A stretch of 64,000 nucleotides of DNA from contig OX104115.1 in assembly GCA_944474755.1 (NCBI GenBank), positions 31,976,043 to 32,040,042 on the forward strand, given 5' to 3'. A program made the translations under genes and the position numbers. This document shows positions 1 to 11,582 of this stretch, piece after piece; position 1 is the stretch's first letter, and each line of letters starts with the position of its first letter. This DNA is from Limnoperna fortunei. Taxonomy: Eukaryota; Mollusca; Bivalvia; Mytilida; Modiolidae. The notes beneath the pieces are model-generated. The model saw only the letters and a program-made list of their open reading frames with translations, was not told the DNA's origin and ran no database searches.

Positions 1-654
1 AGTATCAATTAAAAACTCCATGCGAGTAATTACATTTTTAAAACTCATCTTCTCCTTTATTTACAGGTACAGCTAAATCTTTAAAAAAAATCATACGTTT
101 ATATACATAAGCATTTCAAATTACTCTGAAATGTATGGGTTACCAAAAACCATCATCTTCAATGATTTCAAACAGGAAGCAAATTATTTATATTCAGTTT
201 ATGGTTAAATGAGGTCTAGGAAACGTTTTAATTTTCAATTTCTGCAGGAAGTGAAATTTCCTGATGTTAATGATATTTTATTTCAAAACAAAAAATTATC
301 TGATAATATCGTAGTCCATTTCAAGACAAATTATATTTGTTCTAGAATCCTCCCATATATGAGATCAATCGGAGGATACACATGTGTTTACAATGTTTCA
401 ATTTCCACCTAGATGAATTACCAAATTAATTATATCGATTTTTGTGTAATGCATCAATATGGAAAAGAAATGCGAATGCGAAAGATGCATACTCCAACGC
501 CCTTAAGAGTAAATACATGCTACGAGTTAATCGAACATTGCCGCGACAAATTAAAATAAAAAATGTAGGTTTTAATAATACTTCAAAAGACATATATGTC
601 TTATGTATTGAACTCTATTCCACATTAATAGATGACTTCTAATTAGACCTATTG
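1..654. other. AT-rich non-coding stretch
   Basis: Only short chance open frames are present, with no recognisable domain, splice pattern or repeat. I see nothing supportable here. Confidence 0.4.
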
Positions 655-925
655 GCAAATATATTGACTGCCACTGGACAAGTCTGGGGCGCGGGAAGTG
701 GCAAAAAATGTAGACTTGTAGACTTTAGGAGCATCAACAACTATTATACTCTTGCCGACATCTACAAAGGTTTTTTTTGCAAGAAGCACGGCACTCTCAA
801 TACATGTTACCCACTGTGGTTCGCTGTAATGCTTTCCGTTTTATTACCTGACAACACCCTGTCTTATCCGTAATTTAGGCAGCTACGTGAACCCTTACAG
901 TATGATCCCAGTCTATAAATGTCAG
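655..925 (-). repeat. SINE family 1 copy, tail missing
   Basis: This stretch has the same order of blocks as the copies at 24988-25375 and (reversed) 58655-59010: a 'gactgccactgga' block, a 'ctacaaaggttttttttgc' block, a 'gcacggcactctc' block, and an end near 'cagtatgatcccagtc'. It is diverged and lacks the conserved tail. A short open frame across it is not a gene. Confidence 0.5.
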
Positions 926-2185
926 AATAACTTATTTTCAATATAACAAGAACTATCAGTAAATGTGAGTAAAATGTGAGTTTTAGAAATCAAATTAATC
1001 TACTCTATGATCGTTTTAAGCATAATTTGGTAACATACAAGCAAATGCAAACATCCGTGAAATATTTACACACCATTATCACGACTATAATATTCAGGAT
1101 CCAAATCGAGACCGGTCTGTACCCTTATGCAAAATATAGTATGCAAGTACGAAGAAAGGGCAGTAACTCTGATACACTTGAAATTCAACAAGCATGCATG
1201 GAAATTGCCGGTTATCATCATCCCCCCCCCCCAAAAAAAACAACCCCTAAATGTTATCAACGTGTTTTAACCTTGTGTCAATATCAACTTCATCAAAACT
1301 ACATATTATCGTTAGATTAATAAAAACGCACTAGTTTGGTAATAAAATATTAAAGAAACATATTATTGAAAGTACAGTATACAACATTAACAATTATTCT
1401 GATTTCTTCAATAAGGGAATATTAGTGAGACAAGGGGGATGGTTTAGCCCCTTGTCCTTAAACTACTTTATAAGTGATATTTAATGAAATATCTGATAAA
1501 ATCCGACGTTTAAAGAAAAAAATTACAAGCTTAAGCTTTGTTGGTGATTTAGGTTTTCTCTCAAACTCACATTCTTGGTTACAGAACTCTTAAAATAAAC
1601 TTGAGAAATATTGCAAATGACAGTTTATATGTAAAAGAATAAAACAAAACGAAATTTATGACTTCTCTGCAACCCCTCATTTATTAAACAATTCTAACAT
1701 CACTGTGATTTGTATACATTTTTAACATTGACCAGCATTCACCTTGGATAGTTAATAAACTTTAATTTAACGTCTAAAAATATGCGTCATTTATATTTTT
1801 GACCAATTCTTTTATTCAATATTTAGAACATTTTGAGATGTTCCCACATCAAACGTAGTAAATGTAAAAAGACTTAATTGGTTAAACGATTACCGAAATT
1901 TTTATCAAGCAAGATCTGAAACCAAAAGGCTCTCAAGAGCCTGCATCGCTTACCTGATTTTCCAGGCAAGTAAGATGCCATTCCCCTTATGCTAAACTAC
2001 GTCCTGTTATTTGCAATCTTCTACAGTCATAAATTACATTACTTTGTTGAGGAGATCCAATGAATTTTGCAGTATAGTTTCAACTGGTTCATTTGTTTTA
2101 AAGTTGTTTTAGAGAAGTTTAAAAAAACTTTTTTCGTATATGGTTCCTATGTTGAAATCAGCCCTGCTGTGGTTGCCATTTTGAT
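926..2185. other. Non-coding AT-rich DNA
   Basis: There is an 11-bp C run followed by A's at 1222-1240 and otherwise no recognised feature. The two overlapping open frames at 976-1320 and 1066-1260 lie on opposite strands and show no known domain. Confidence 0.35.
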
Positions 2186-2256
2186 TGATTGATTGTTTCT
2201 TGTATAACGTCCAGCAAGCAATATTTCAGCTATATTCAGGACGTGGAAATTATAAT
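2186..2256 (-). repeat. SINE family 1 tail or shared LINE tail
   Basis: On the minus strand this reads as the conserved end of SINE family 1 (a block ending 'gctggacgt' after 'ctgaatatagctg') followed by a CAAT-type simple tail. It lies about 130 bp beyond the 3' end of the LINE at 2390-5130 in the same orientation. It may therefore be the shared LINE/SINE 3' tail or a separate truncated SINE. Confidence 0.5.
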
Positions 2257-2662
2257 TTTAAAATCATTTTAAAATTAGTTGTACTTCATGCCTCCCTTTT
2301 ATACTAAAACGTTATCTCATACAATAATATGAGAATATATTCAGATCAAAATGACAGTTAAACAATAAAAAGTATGAACCTTCACAATTATTATTGCAAT
2401 TAAATTTTGTTAAATAAATTAATTTCTTTCAAGAACTTGAATATTGTGTCGCTTGCGACAGTTTTAAATAAAATAAAAAAAACGTATCTACAGAATAGAA
2501 ACGTTCCCGAACGTGGGCCACGTCCACACAGTCCATCAAGACATGCCTAATGGTGTATGGACTGTTGCATGGCACACATTCGGGTTGTGGCTCATTATTG
2601 AAAATATAACTATGTGTCGTCCTGGTATGCCCAAGATGACACCGTGTTAAAACAGTTTAGTC

Positions 2663-3347
2663 TCAGCGACCTGTAAAACTTACTTGTGTGCAGTAGTGGC
2701 TGGATATCATGAAGTTTATTATGAACTTGGAGATCCCAACCACTCTGCCACAAATTAGAATATATTTTAAAATCAATGCTATAAAATCGGTAAAAGGAAT
2801 ATTACAGTTAATGATAGTATCCTTTAGGGCATTTTTAGCCTCCTGATCCACGACTGCGTTTCCACGGATTCCGACATGACTGTGAATCCAGAAGAAGATA
2901 ACCTCTTTTCCCAAAGCAATACGAGATTTGTAAATTTGAATAATTTTTAAAATATCAGAATTTTTAATTATATTATAATAAGACAAGAGACAATAAATTT
3001 GCATTCGTCTGACGAAGCCACTATTTTCAACGCAAGAAGAATAGCTTGCGCCTCTGCTGTAAATACAGACGAGGCAGACGGAAGGCGGCGAGTTTCAACA
3101 CCCGTTTCAAGACAGCGGCCGAGGCGACTTTATCACCGTCTTTTGACCCGTCTGTGTAAATAGTACCATAGTCAGGGTAACAAGATTTAATCTCTGCATA
3201 ATGTTGTTTTATTATTAAATGGTTTGTGTCGGACTTTTTATGTTTTCTTAGATCATAAATAAATATCGGTTTTGGGTTTAACCACCGGGGAGTATGCGGA
3301 ATTTTGATTGCAGCAGTTTCATCTAAATTTATACCGGAATTTTCCAA
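2663..3347 (-). pseudogene. LINE RNase H domain, frameshifted
   Basis: Two minus-strand frames carry the two halves of a type I RNase H. The upstream half has the 'YTDGSK' block with the first catalytic Asp; a middle piece readable in another frame has 'FTAEAQAILLALK' with the catalytic Glu; the downstream half has 'HSHVGIRGN..VDQEAKNAL' with the last Asp. At least two frame breaks separate them. In the parent element this domain would remove RNA from the RNA:DNA hybrid. Confidence 0.8.
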
Positions 3348-4013
3348 AAGAGATTTAATTTGGAGGCCAAAAGGTTGAGTTCTGTTTGGATGTTTTTCGA
3401 AAATGTTTTGATAAAGAGGTTTGAAAACACAGTCGTGAGCGGGGTTGCCTTAAATTTGGTTGCATATTGCAAAGCGAGCTTTATTCTTCTTTGATACAAA
3501 GAAGGCTCGCCTGCTTCCAGCGATCTATATAGATTAAGTAAAACATCGCACTCAGCACCCCAGTCGGTGCTGGCAATGACTTTTAAAATATCTAATGCTT
3601 TAATGCATTCATTTTTTAACATTTTGATATGGGGTAGAAAGGTTAGCCTTGAATCAAATATGAGACTCAGAAAAGTAGTTTCCTTGACAATTGTGATAGG
3701 ATTATTGTGTAATTATAATTCGAGATCAGGATGCATCTTTCCTTTATTACAAAAATGCATCCCCACGGTTTTTGCAATGGAGAATTTAAAACTATTCTCC
3801 ATTGCCTATTTCTCTATTATATTTAAACATAACTACAGTGGATGTTCAATATTATTCATGTGTTTTCCTCGGTAACATATGTGGACGTCGCCAACATATA
3901 GAGAACCATCAACACTATCTTTTAAAACTTGAGCAAGCCTATTAATTTTGATACTAAAAAGTGTGACAGAAAGGATGCTTCCCTGGGGAACACCCATTGC
4001 ATTTTCAAAAGGG

Positions 4014-4845
4014 TCAGATAGAGCAGAATTTACCCTTAAACTTTAAACTTTCTGTCAGATAAAAGTTTGAAATAAAAGTAGGAAGTCTACCTTTCAACCC
4101 CATATCAAAAAGATCTTTTAAGATACCATATTTCCATGTTATGTCATATGCTTTTTCTAAATCAAAAAAGATAGACACAACATGTTCATTTTTGGCAAAT
4201 GCGTTTCGAATATACGTTTCGAAACGTACGAGATGATCTAGGGTACTTCGCCCTTGTCTGCATCCACATTGGATATTTGAAATTAGGTTGATGTATTCTA
4301 AAAACCAGACATGGTGATCGTTGATAATTCTTTCTATGATTTTACAAAGACAGCTTGTGAGGGCCATAGGCCGATAGTTAGACGCTTCCGAGTGGTCTTT
4401 TAATAGTTTTGGAATAGGAACAACAGTGGCCATTTTCCAAATAGATGGTAAGTCACCCGTCACCCGTTTCCCAAATGTTGTTAAGAAGATTCAAAAGGCA
4501 TCGGAGAGAAGATTGTGGCAGATGTTTGAGAAGTTGATAATGGATGTCATCTGGACCACATGCTGTATCGTTAGATTTGTTCAATGAAGTTTTTAGCTCT
4601 TCCAAAGAAAAAGGTATATTGTAATCTTCCAAATTTTTTGACTGGAAATTAAGTTTTGATTTTTCATTTTGATTTTTGATACGCTGAAAATCGGGATGAT
4701 AATTTTCAGCGGACGAGTGTTTTGCAAATGTTTCGGCCATTTTGTTAGATATATCTGACTCTGATGTTAACAAGTCTTGTCCATCCTTTAAAAGATGAAC
4801 ATTTGCTTTACTGTTTTTACCTTTAATTTTGCGATAATGTTCCAA
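4014..4845 (-). pseudogene. LINE reverse transcriptase fragment
   Basis: Two overlapping minus-strand frames (4453-4845 and 4014-4463) give fingers and palm of a non-LTR reverse transcriptase: 'GPDDIHYQLLKHLP', then 'SNYRPMALTSC', 'RQGRSTLDHLVRFETYI' and 'FDLEKAYD' (metal-binding palm motif A). The two frames overlap by 11 bases in different registers, so one indel separates them. It is closely related to the fragment at 18.8-19.1 kb on the plus strand. Confidence 0.85.
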
Positions 4846-5137
4846 ATTTTATTCATAGGGGTATGGTTATTTAGTTTAGAAACAAAGTCACGCCAAGAGG
4901 CACGTCGTCTTTGTTTCGTTACCCTGCGAGCTTTCGCTAGAATATTTCGGAAATGGTAAATGTTATTTTTGGGGGGTTTATTAAACCGGTCTTTAATAGC
5001 GTCCTCACAGCTGTAATCAAACCATGGTTTACCAGGATATTTTGGATTGGTCGAGGTCTAAGGAATTTTTTCATTAGCAATTGAAATAGGTGTTTCATCA
5101 AATTTTACTATATATATGGATTTCTTTTTAAAATTGT

Positions 5138-5450
5138 AAAATTGTGTCCCCTGCAACGGTTTTAACATAGTATCAATAGACATGTTCCCAAATGTGAGAA
5201 AAGTCAAGACATGCTTGAACCAGTATATAATTGATTGCTGGCTTTAAATTTCCTTATCGCAAAAAAAACCGAAACAATATTTGTGTCTTCACATGCTTTT
5301 TTAAAGTGTGTCATTTTCACCTGTATTGTAATAGGATTCTGAGATTTAGAAGACATAATTTTTCTGTACTCCTCTGGAGAGATGCGTACAGTTATGTTTT
5401 GCTGGTAGTTCCAATAAATGCTAACTCTATTTATTAAACGTCTCAAAAGA
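5138..5450 (-). mobile_element. 3' end remnant of a second LINE copy
   Basis: Read on the minus strand, about 5240-5140 can be aligned with the terminal part of the LINE at 2540-2440. Shared blocks include 'catgtcttga', 'gggaac.tgtctatt' and the end block 'aac.gt.gca..gacacaat'. It lies immediately upstream of the truncated element and in the same orientation. This suggests two copies abutting, or insertion of one next to the other. The 80-codon open frame over it shows no domain. Confidence 0.5.
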
Positions 5451-6292
5451 AACCATTCGACATTGCATTGTTTTTATTGCCTCTTTCGGCAGTTTTTTAT
5501 CATTGCCTTAACACACTGTAAAACCGACCCGTCTTGCTACCCCAATAAAACTTGACTACACTTTAGATACGACCTGTGTTATTTTTTGAAGCTCGTCGGA
5601 TACAATATACACTTGCATTGGCAGCGTGTAAGGTAAGAAGCGTTTTTATTCATCTATTAATTTATTTGAATTTATGTACTTCCTCTTGATAAACAGAGAA
5701 TCGATCTGGGTATACAATACTCCTTACTACAAGGTACGTTATGCCAGACAAAATGCGTTATTTTTTTTATTTTGCATTCGCATTACCCTTCTGACATTGT
5801 ATTTTTTTTAAAAGCAAGGCATTTTTTAATTGCATATATAATTTTAACATGTTTTATACATGTTGCTATATTTTAGGTACATTCGATTAAGAACCCTTAT
5901 ATATCACACCATTTTCCCGTTGATTTGTTGTTTGTTAACTTGTTCTCGTACTAAATATATCCAAGACCCCCCCCCCCCCCCCAAAAAAAAAATACTACTC
6001 GCTGGGCGTAAAGAAACACCTAGTCAATCAATTACAACAAAATCCATTAAACAGATTCATAGCTAAAAGGTAATTTGGCATACACATGTATGCTGTATCA
6101 AAACTACAAGTAAATAATATTTTTTTCCAAAACAAATACTGAATTAAAAAAAAGTTAATGTATAAAATTACCAAACAGAAAATACCATGATTATATTGTA
6201 TTACAGCATTTAGTCGGTCATCACAATATATACAAAGGTAAGTGTATAAGTTTCCCGAAACAGTATAACAAAATGATGAAATCGTTTTACAG
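5451..6292. other. Non-coding DNA with a C16 run
   Basis: Contains a 16-bp C run followed by A's (5967-5991). No gene or repeat family was recognised. Confidence 0.35.
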
Positions 6293-6298
6293 TTTATT
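6293..6298 (-). promoter_or_regulatory. Polyadenylation signal of gene A
   Basis: AATAAA on the minus strand, about 80 bp after the gene A stop codon, at a position suitable for 3' end formation. Confidence 0.5.
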
Positions 6299-6376
6299 TA
6301 AAATGACTTTACAAGTTTTAAAACATTTCTGATTATTGTTTAATAAAACATACAAAGGACACAATCTAGCGTGTCT

Positions 6377-9300
6377 TCAATAATGATATGGAGTTATTAA
6401 CCTGAGACAAATCTGAATAAGAAATTGTAATAAGACAATAACAAAGCTGGCCATTGTCATGGAAGCGGAACAAATGACAGCATACTGTTCCTTGTTAGAA
6501 GATTCAATGTATTGTACAGTTTCAGGTTGACACTGACCATGCATGGCGGATTCTGTGCAGTTCATCAGCGATCTAATTAATCTGTAAAATTGTAACAATT
6601 ATAAAATTGATTAAAAATCGGTCTAGTTTGATGTTGACAAGAGTAGCTTTTTATTTAAACAATTACAATTCAAAATCTACAAGGGGGTCTTTATCGTGCA
6701 AGGAACTTGACCTTTCCAAACAAGTTCCAAGTACACTTTTATAAAGTAAGTAAATGTCCATATTCAAAACTTCCGTGTAAGGCAGGTGCTTTTTTACTCC
6801 AAACACGACTACCACTATGGCCACAGTTAGTCTGTACGTATTATAAACTGACATAGTCACAACGAGGCCTGCCCTATCCGCCACCTGGGTACAATTGAAA
6901 TCTTTCCAGTATGATCCAAGTGTTGTGTCCAGGCAATTGCATAATTTCGATTTTACAGTCTGATCAAATTTCATCACTCTATTGCTTTCTTATGTTTATA
7001 CAAAGATTTAAATCACATTTAACGTCACATGAGGAGTCAAAAAATTTGTTTATTAGGATTCAGATGTTAATACGTTTTCAGATATCAAATAAATAAATTT
7101 TCCTCTCATGTCATGTTTTCCAACCTCTACTTGGCAAATAAACTAAGAGACAGTTTATATATATCGATATCTCACCCTATCAATTCAAATACACATCAGA
7201 GGACGTCATTTTCAAGAACAACTAAGAAGTCTTTTCTCGTGGTGTTGTTTTTGATATTACATTATCACTTTCAGTGATAATTATTTGAACCATGTTTAGC
7301 TAATATACAGCTTCTTAAAATTAATCGTTATACGTACGTGCAAATACCAGACCTTGGGTCAATCTTCGCTGTACATTCTGCTATTGTTAAAGCAACACTC
7401 TCCATTGCAACACATTTAGTAACTTGAAGAATCTCTTTAAAATAGAATTATCTGTATGTAATTAAGAAATGAATTAAAAGTACAAGATAAACGCTTTTTG
7501 TGACTGTAAACAATTTTTATTGAAGAGACCAGTTTGAATATATTATACCATACCTACTCCAATGTTCATTGATAAGGATTGCCAGTTTTCCTACCGCAGG
7601 TCGGGGGTTTTCTCCGGGTACTCTGGCTTCCTCCCCCAATAAAAACGGGACACCATGATATAGCTGAAACATTGCTGAAAGTGGCGTTAAACACCATCAA
7701 ACAAACAAACAAACAATATACCATACCTAGTGAATAAAACACATTCATTGTTTTAATAGGAGAGTGTTAATAATGCAGGACGCATTATATATTCGAAAGA
7801 TAGTTTCTTTAGTATATTTTATATTCTTTGCATTCAGTGAAATCTATTTAGCCATATCTTATTTTACAAAAAATAATAAAGGATCGATTATAGAAGTATA
7901 TTTCATTTCATACTGTTTCATTTAAAATACAATAAAACAAATTGAAAGAAATAAAAATGTCACGTAATTGTTATCAATGTTAAAACTGATAAATAAACAA
8001 ACAAATAAACACGTATTTTACACGTATTTATACGATTTACAAATTAAGTTATTGCTAGCAATTGAGACTCCTAAATAAAAAATTATTTCAGATCGTAATT
8101 AGATCTACATGTATTTAACAAATTGTGGACATTATCACCCTTTCATTTTGAAGGCTATGAATTCAAAAAATAAGATTATTATTTTATTAAACAACCGAGA
8201 TTTTCAATGCAAATTATTCAAATATCATTATTGTTATCTTATTTGTTTACAACAAATACATTCTCAAATGATGTATTAACGTGGCTACTTTTGATCAAAT
8301 AAACTATCAACACTGTTCGGATCTCAATGCGGGCAGGTCCACCCGACTCAAATCCTAGTTGACAAGTCAGGGATCGTCTCCGGTTACTTCGGATTTCTCC
8401 CCAATAAACTCTGGACTCCACGATATATCTGAAAAATTGCTGACAAACGAAACAGCTCTTAATACATCCTTGATCAGGACATTTCTTAGTGTACTTTATT
8501 TAAATCATAAGCATCAACGGTTTTTTTCCGTGTAAACTCATTTTTCACTCTAACTTAACATAACGTCTTACTAATTCAGGGATTTAACACCAGTACAATT
8601 TTAAACATTATGATTGCACTAGCAAAGAAAACCGATCAAGCAACAATAGCTAAACACAACACAAAAAACAAAAACAAAACAGAGTAACCCGAACCCAATA
8701 AAAACCATGGGTACACTCAGGTGATTCGGCAGTGTCTGCCCATTAATTATATACCTGTCGAGTTACTCGTTGTCGTGTCCAGGGAAAGTCAAATCCAGGA
8801 ATAGGAAACACTACATATGACTCAGCGAAAATGTCAGATCGTATTTGAGACACTGATGTCCCATAATGGTCAATTTAGTCATGGTGAAGACCATAGACCT
8901 TCTGAAGAGATAACATCAACCTATGTACAACGAACCCTTGTTTAAGTAGTTTAGATGTCAACAGCAGTGATCGTTCTAGAAAATCGGAATACCGATCGGA
9001 GGATCTAGAATACCGTATAAGTTGTGAAATGTACACACCATACGCTGAAGCTGCTGGAATGTTGCCGTCGACGAACCGGAGGTTGACAATTGGAAAGTTA
9101 AAGTCATCACGTGTGTCGTACAGTCTAGTCTATAATTTTCCTGAGTTTATTTCTAGAAGTAGGTCTAGGTAAGAGGCTGTCCTTCGTGTATTGGTGGTGT
9201 CTTTAATTTCAAGCTCGCCAGGGTAAATTGAATGTAATTAGTCAGCAAATTTAGCATTGTTGAGGGACAAAACATCATCAATAAAGGTCTGGGCCAGTGT

Positions 9301-10673
9301 CTTCTGAAAGAAAGTTTCTTACCCTACTTCTAAATGAACATTTTGCAGTTGGTCGAATAACTGTAAACATTTTTACCTTGATACAATCTCAGAATTTTAG
9401 CATTTATTAATCTTTTGGATGTTTTGAAGCATCTTGTACTTGTTAGTAGAATCTATCAGTATGTTTAGTCCATATACAATTACTATAAAATGTCACCCAC
9501 GTGTTCATTTTACCCTACCTATATACAATTACCACTCTTTTAATAAACCAGGAATCCTTACCCTTTAAACTCTTAAGATTATCCTCTTTTGTTCAAAGGA
9601 GTTTATGATGCCTGTGTGTTTGTTGTGTGTGTTATGTGTTTCTTCCTTGTTGTGTTCGTCAGGTTTATGTTGTTCATGGCTTGTGTTTCTTACTTAGATT
9701 GTATTCTTTTGTTTACGCGACGGTGTACCTTTTTGTACTTTTCCGCCTGTTAAAATATGTTTACTAAAAGACATCTTGATACAGTTGTTGATCTGTAACC
9801 TACTTAAAATAAAATAATATGATAACGATGATTGTATATTACCTTCTTTCTGTGAACATGCTTTTCTAAACTGATCTTTTAAAGCTTGTTGTAACGGGAT
9901 TTGTTGAACAACATTGGATAAAACTTTACACCCTGCCATATTCTGCTGATCGTAGCACTTAACTAGGTGATCTGTATTGCTTGAAACAAAAAAACACAAT
10001 AATTCACTCTATGAAAAGAACAATATTTTGCAAACAAGATAAAAATGAATAATAAGTTTAATTATAGGCGGTAGCAAAATGACATGTGGCATTCTCAGTT
10101 GAATAATGTATGTAATTAAAATTTTTGCATGCCAAACAATACTTAATTTAAACTAAACCTCGTTATAAGCAACATAGCAAATCAAATTTGAATTAACTTG
10201 TGATACACTTCCGAATTCTATTAATACATGTTCAACTCCTGTTTTGCTATCCTACAATGCACAGTTCACAAAAAGTCGAAAATCTCAGACAAGTCCTAAG
10301 TGCAAGTTTTAACCAATAAAAGTCGCTGAATTTTCACTAAGTACAATACTTACGACCGTCATGTTCCTATCACCGATACCTTCAATTGCTATATAAAACG
10401 TTTAAGACGGGTAGTTATCAAAGGTACACACTGTTTTTCGCTTTGTCAGATGTTTCGTTTGTGCACTTAGTGTCAAAAATAAAACATACATTGACGAATA
10501 AACATACCTTGAGGATCACACGTTATTAAAAAATATCATGATACGCTCATCTTTAGTTGCATTTAGTTTGATGTCTTCTAAAGTAGCTCCCAATTTACTC
10601 ATACATGTAGTCAAACCATCGCAATCTTCCACACATTCCGTTTCATGTAATTGTAATATTTCCAGAAAAAGAA
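6377..10673 (-). CDS. Gene A: secreted cysteine-rich membrane-tethered protein
   Basis: Four coding exons on the minus strand with consistent phases: 10508-10673, 9843-9979, 7338-7434 and 6377-6581 (stop). All introns are GT-AG. The exon 1 that should encode the initiator Met and the first part of the signal peptide was not found; the first exon read begins at a TTGTAG acceptor in phase 1. Cysteines recur throughout ('TECVEDCDGL', 'KCYDQQNMAGCKVL', 'KACSQKE', 'TKCVAME', 'AECTAKI', 'MNCTES', 'GQCQPE', 'VICSAS'). The C-terminus is a hydrophobic stretch ('SFVIVLLQFLIQICL'), so the product should be exported and then anchored by GPI or a single membrane helix. I do not recognise the family. Gene B (56770-62852) is a clear paralogue with identical exon phases. 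Anomaly: a TGA at about 10519-10521, near the end of the 10508-10673 exon, where gene B has a Cys codon; everything downstream is open. It may be a young pseudogene, a recoded gene or a sequence error. Confidence 0.75.
6665..6905 (-). repeat. SINE family 1 copy in gene A last intron
   Basis: It matches the family in reverse: 'ggtctttatcgtgcaagga' near 6688 and the head block 'gccctatccgccacctggg' near 6871, which is the reverse of the block near 58665. The 104-codon open frame through it is a by-product of the repeat. Confidence 0.6.
7570..7718 (+). repeat. SINE family 2 copy with AAAC tail
   Basis: It carries the conserved body ('gattgccagttttccta', 'gggggttttctccgggta', 'gaaagtggcgttaaacacc') and ends in an (AAAC)n tail at about 7702-7716. 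The tRNA-like head is missing. It lies in the gene A intron between the 9843-9979 and 7338-7434 exons. Confidence 0.75.
8320..8450 (+). repeat. Degenerate SINE family 2 copy
   Basis: Diverged body blocks 'cgtctccggttact', 'ctccccaataaa' and 'gaaaaattgctga' occur in the family order. No AAAC tail remains. Confidence 0.5.
8800..9325 (-). pseudogene. Dead retroelement reverse transcriptase C-terminus
   Basis: A single minus-strand frame, broken by two stops, reads in order 'TFIDDVLSLNNAKFAD' (an RT palm motif with the DD pair), 'YPGELEIKDTTNT', 'ASYLDLLLEI', 'YDTRDDFNFPIVN', 'IPAASAYGVYISQLIRYSR' and 'DFLERSLLLTSKLL'. I recognise this run of blocks from a reverse transcriptase family that is common as uncharacterised proteins in marine invertebrates; I cannot assign the clade securely (possibly Penelope-like). 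It lies inside a gene A intron in the same orientation and has no role in the gene A protein. Confidence 0.75.
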
Positions 10674-11029
10674 CTACAATATAAAAAGCTAACTTTTTAA
10701 AAAGGATTTTACCAAAATGGGGTCAAATGAAAAAAACCCTTATACAAACCGTGCGAATCAACTTTAAACCAAAAAATATTTGTCTTTATTTTCCTTTAGA
10801 ACTGGCTTTATTTTTTATATTATTTGTTCACACTCATGTAAAAAGAAGTTCGAGAATTAGGAATGTCATTCTCGGGTATGGTGTATATACAACATTTTTA
10901 TCAAAATTACTGATTTAGTATACTTTAATTGTTTATATTGATACATGTAAGTCAGGTCAAAATGACGAAGGACTAGATCTTAACGAGTTTGGAGAGTGCA
11001 ACACTCTTTGAACAATTTAGTTGATTTGT

Positions 11030-11285
11030 TTGAATTTGAATGGTGTTTAACGCCACTTTCAGCAAGTTTGATGCTTGGCGTTCAGTTTTTATTGAGGGAG
11101 GAACATGTGGTACCCGGAGAAAACCCCCGAACTTCGGTTGTAAAACTGGCAATCCTTGTCATTTAAGATTAGAGTGTAGTAGACCCTCCCTGCAGTGAGA
11201 CCTGAACCAGCAACCTCAGTTTTGACAGACCACATGATCAATAGAAGATGAAATACCTAACCACTAGGCCACCTTGTCCCCCAAA
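11030..11285 (-). repeat. SINE family 2, near full length with tRNA-like head
   Basis: On the minus strand it begins with 'ggtggcctagtggttagg', which resembles a Pol III A box. About 60 bp later comes 'ggttcaggtctc', which resembles a B box. The family body follows ('gccagtttt', 'gggggttttctccgggta', 'gaaagtggcgttaaacacc') and an AAAC/AAAT-like tail. This is the copy in the window that best shows a tRNA-derived origin. Confidence 0.7.
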
Positions 11286-11291
11286 ATGCGT

Positions 11292-11582
11292 ACCACTAAA
11301 ACACATTTTGTTCACCCGGTCATCACTTATTGATTATCGTTGTAAAAGACAGGTTTAACACTACCTCCTGCTTTCGTGTTCCATTTGAATATTTATAACT
11401 TGCTCCTCTGATAACATTTCACTATTCGTAGTCCATCTATTATATCCAAGAAATTATATAACACTAGTGACATGAGCTCTCCTACTCTTCAGGAACACGA
11501 AAGCAGGAGGTAGTGTTAAACCTGTCTTTTACAACGATAATCAATAAGTGATGACCGGGTGAACAAAATGTGTTTTAGTGGT
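11292..11582. repeat. Perfect 91-bp inverted repeat with 109-bp spacer
   Basis: Arms at 11292-11382 and 11492-11582 are exact reverse complements by eye; the match stops sharply at both outer ends. The AT-rich spacer is 11383-11491. No open reading frame is carried. It could be a very young foldback or MITE-type element, or a palindromic artefact of library construction or assembly. It directly abuts the SINE at 11030-11285. Confidence 0.85.

Larger units (their letters stand above)
2390..5130 (-). mobile_element. Decayed I/Jockey-type LINE, ORF2 (RT, RNase H)
   Basis: Minus-strand remnant of a non-LTR retrotransposon ORF2 broken by several frameshifts and lacking its endonuclease. In element order: a linker with 'RRRASWRDFVSKLNN' (about 4990-4850); reverse transcriptase with 'SNYRPMALTSCL', the palm motif 'FDLEKAYD' (4845-4014) and then 'GVPQGSILS' (about 3980); the expected YxDD box appears as 'YVGD', so the catalytic Asp is damaged. 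A post-RT region follows (3622-3330), then RNase H with 'IYTDGSKDGD' (about 3150) and 'SHVGIRGNAVVDQEAKNAL' (about 2870-2810), and a C-terminal CxxC...H...C knuckle near 2590-2530. RNase H together with a Jockey-like RT points to the I superfamily. It is a pseudo-element and cannot encode a working protein. Confidence 0.85.

Noticed and set aside
6663..6977. Minus-strand frame of 104 codons with Cys and hydrophobic stretches, near gene A
   Set aside because: It runs through a reversed SINE family 1 copy, and no splice signals or homologous exon in gene B support it.
11200..11285. Possible tRNA gene on the minus strand
   Set aside because: Only A- and B-box-like words are present with too long a spacing and no cloverleaf; it is the head of a tRNA-derived SINE.
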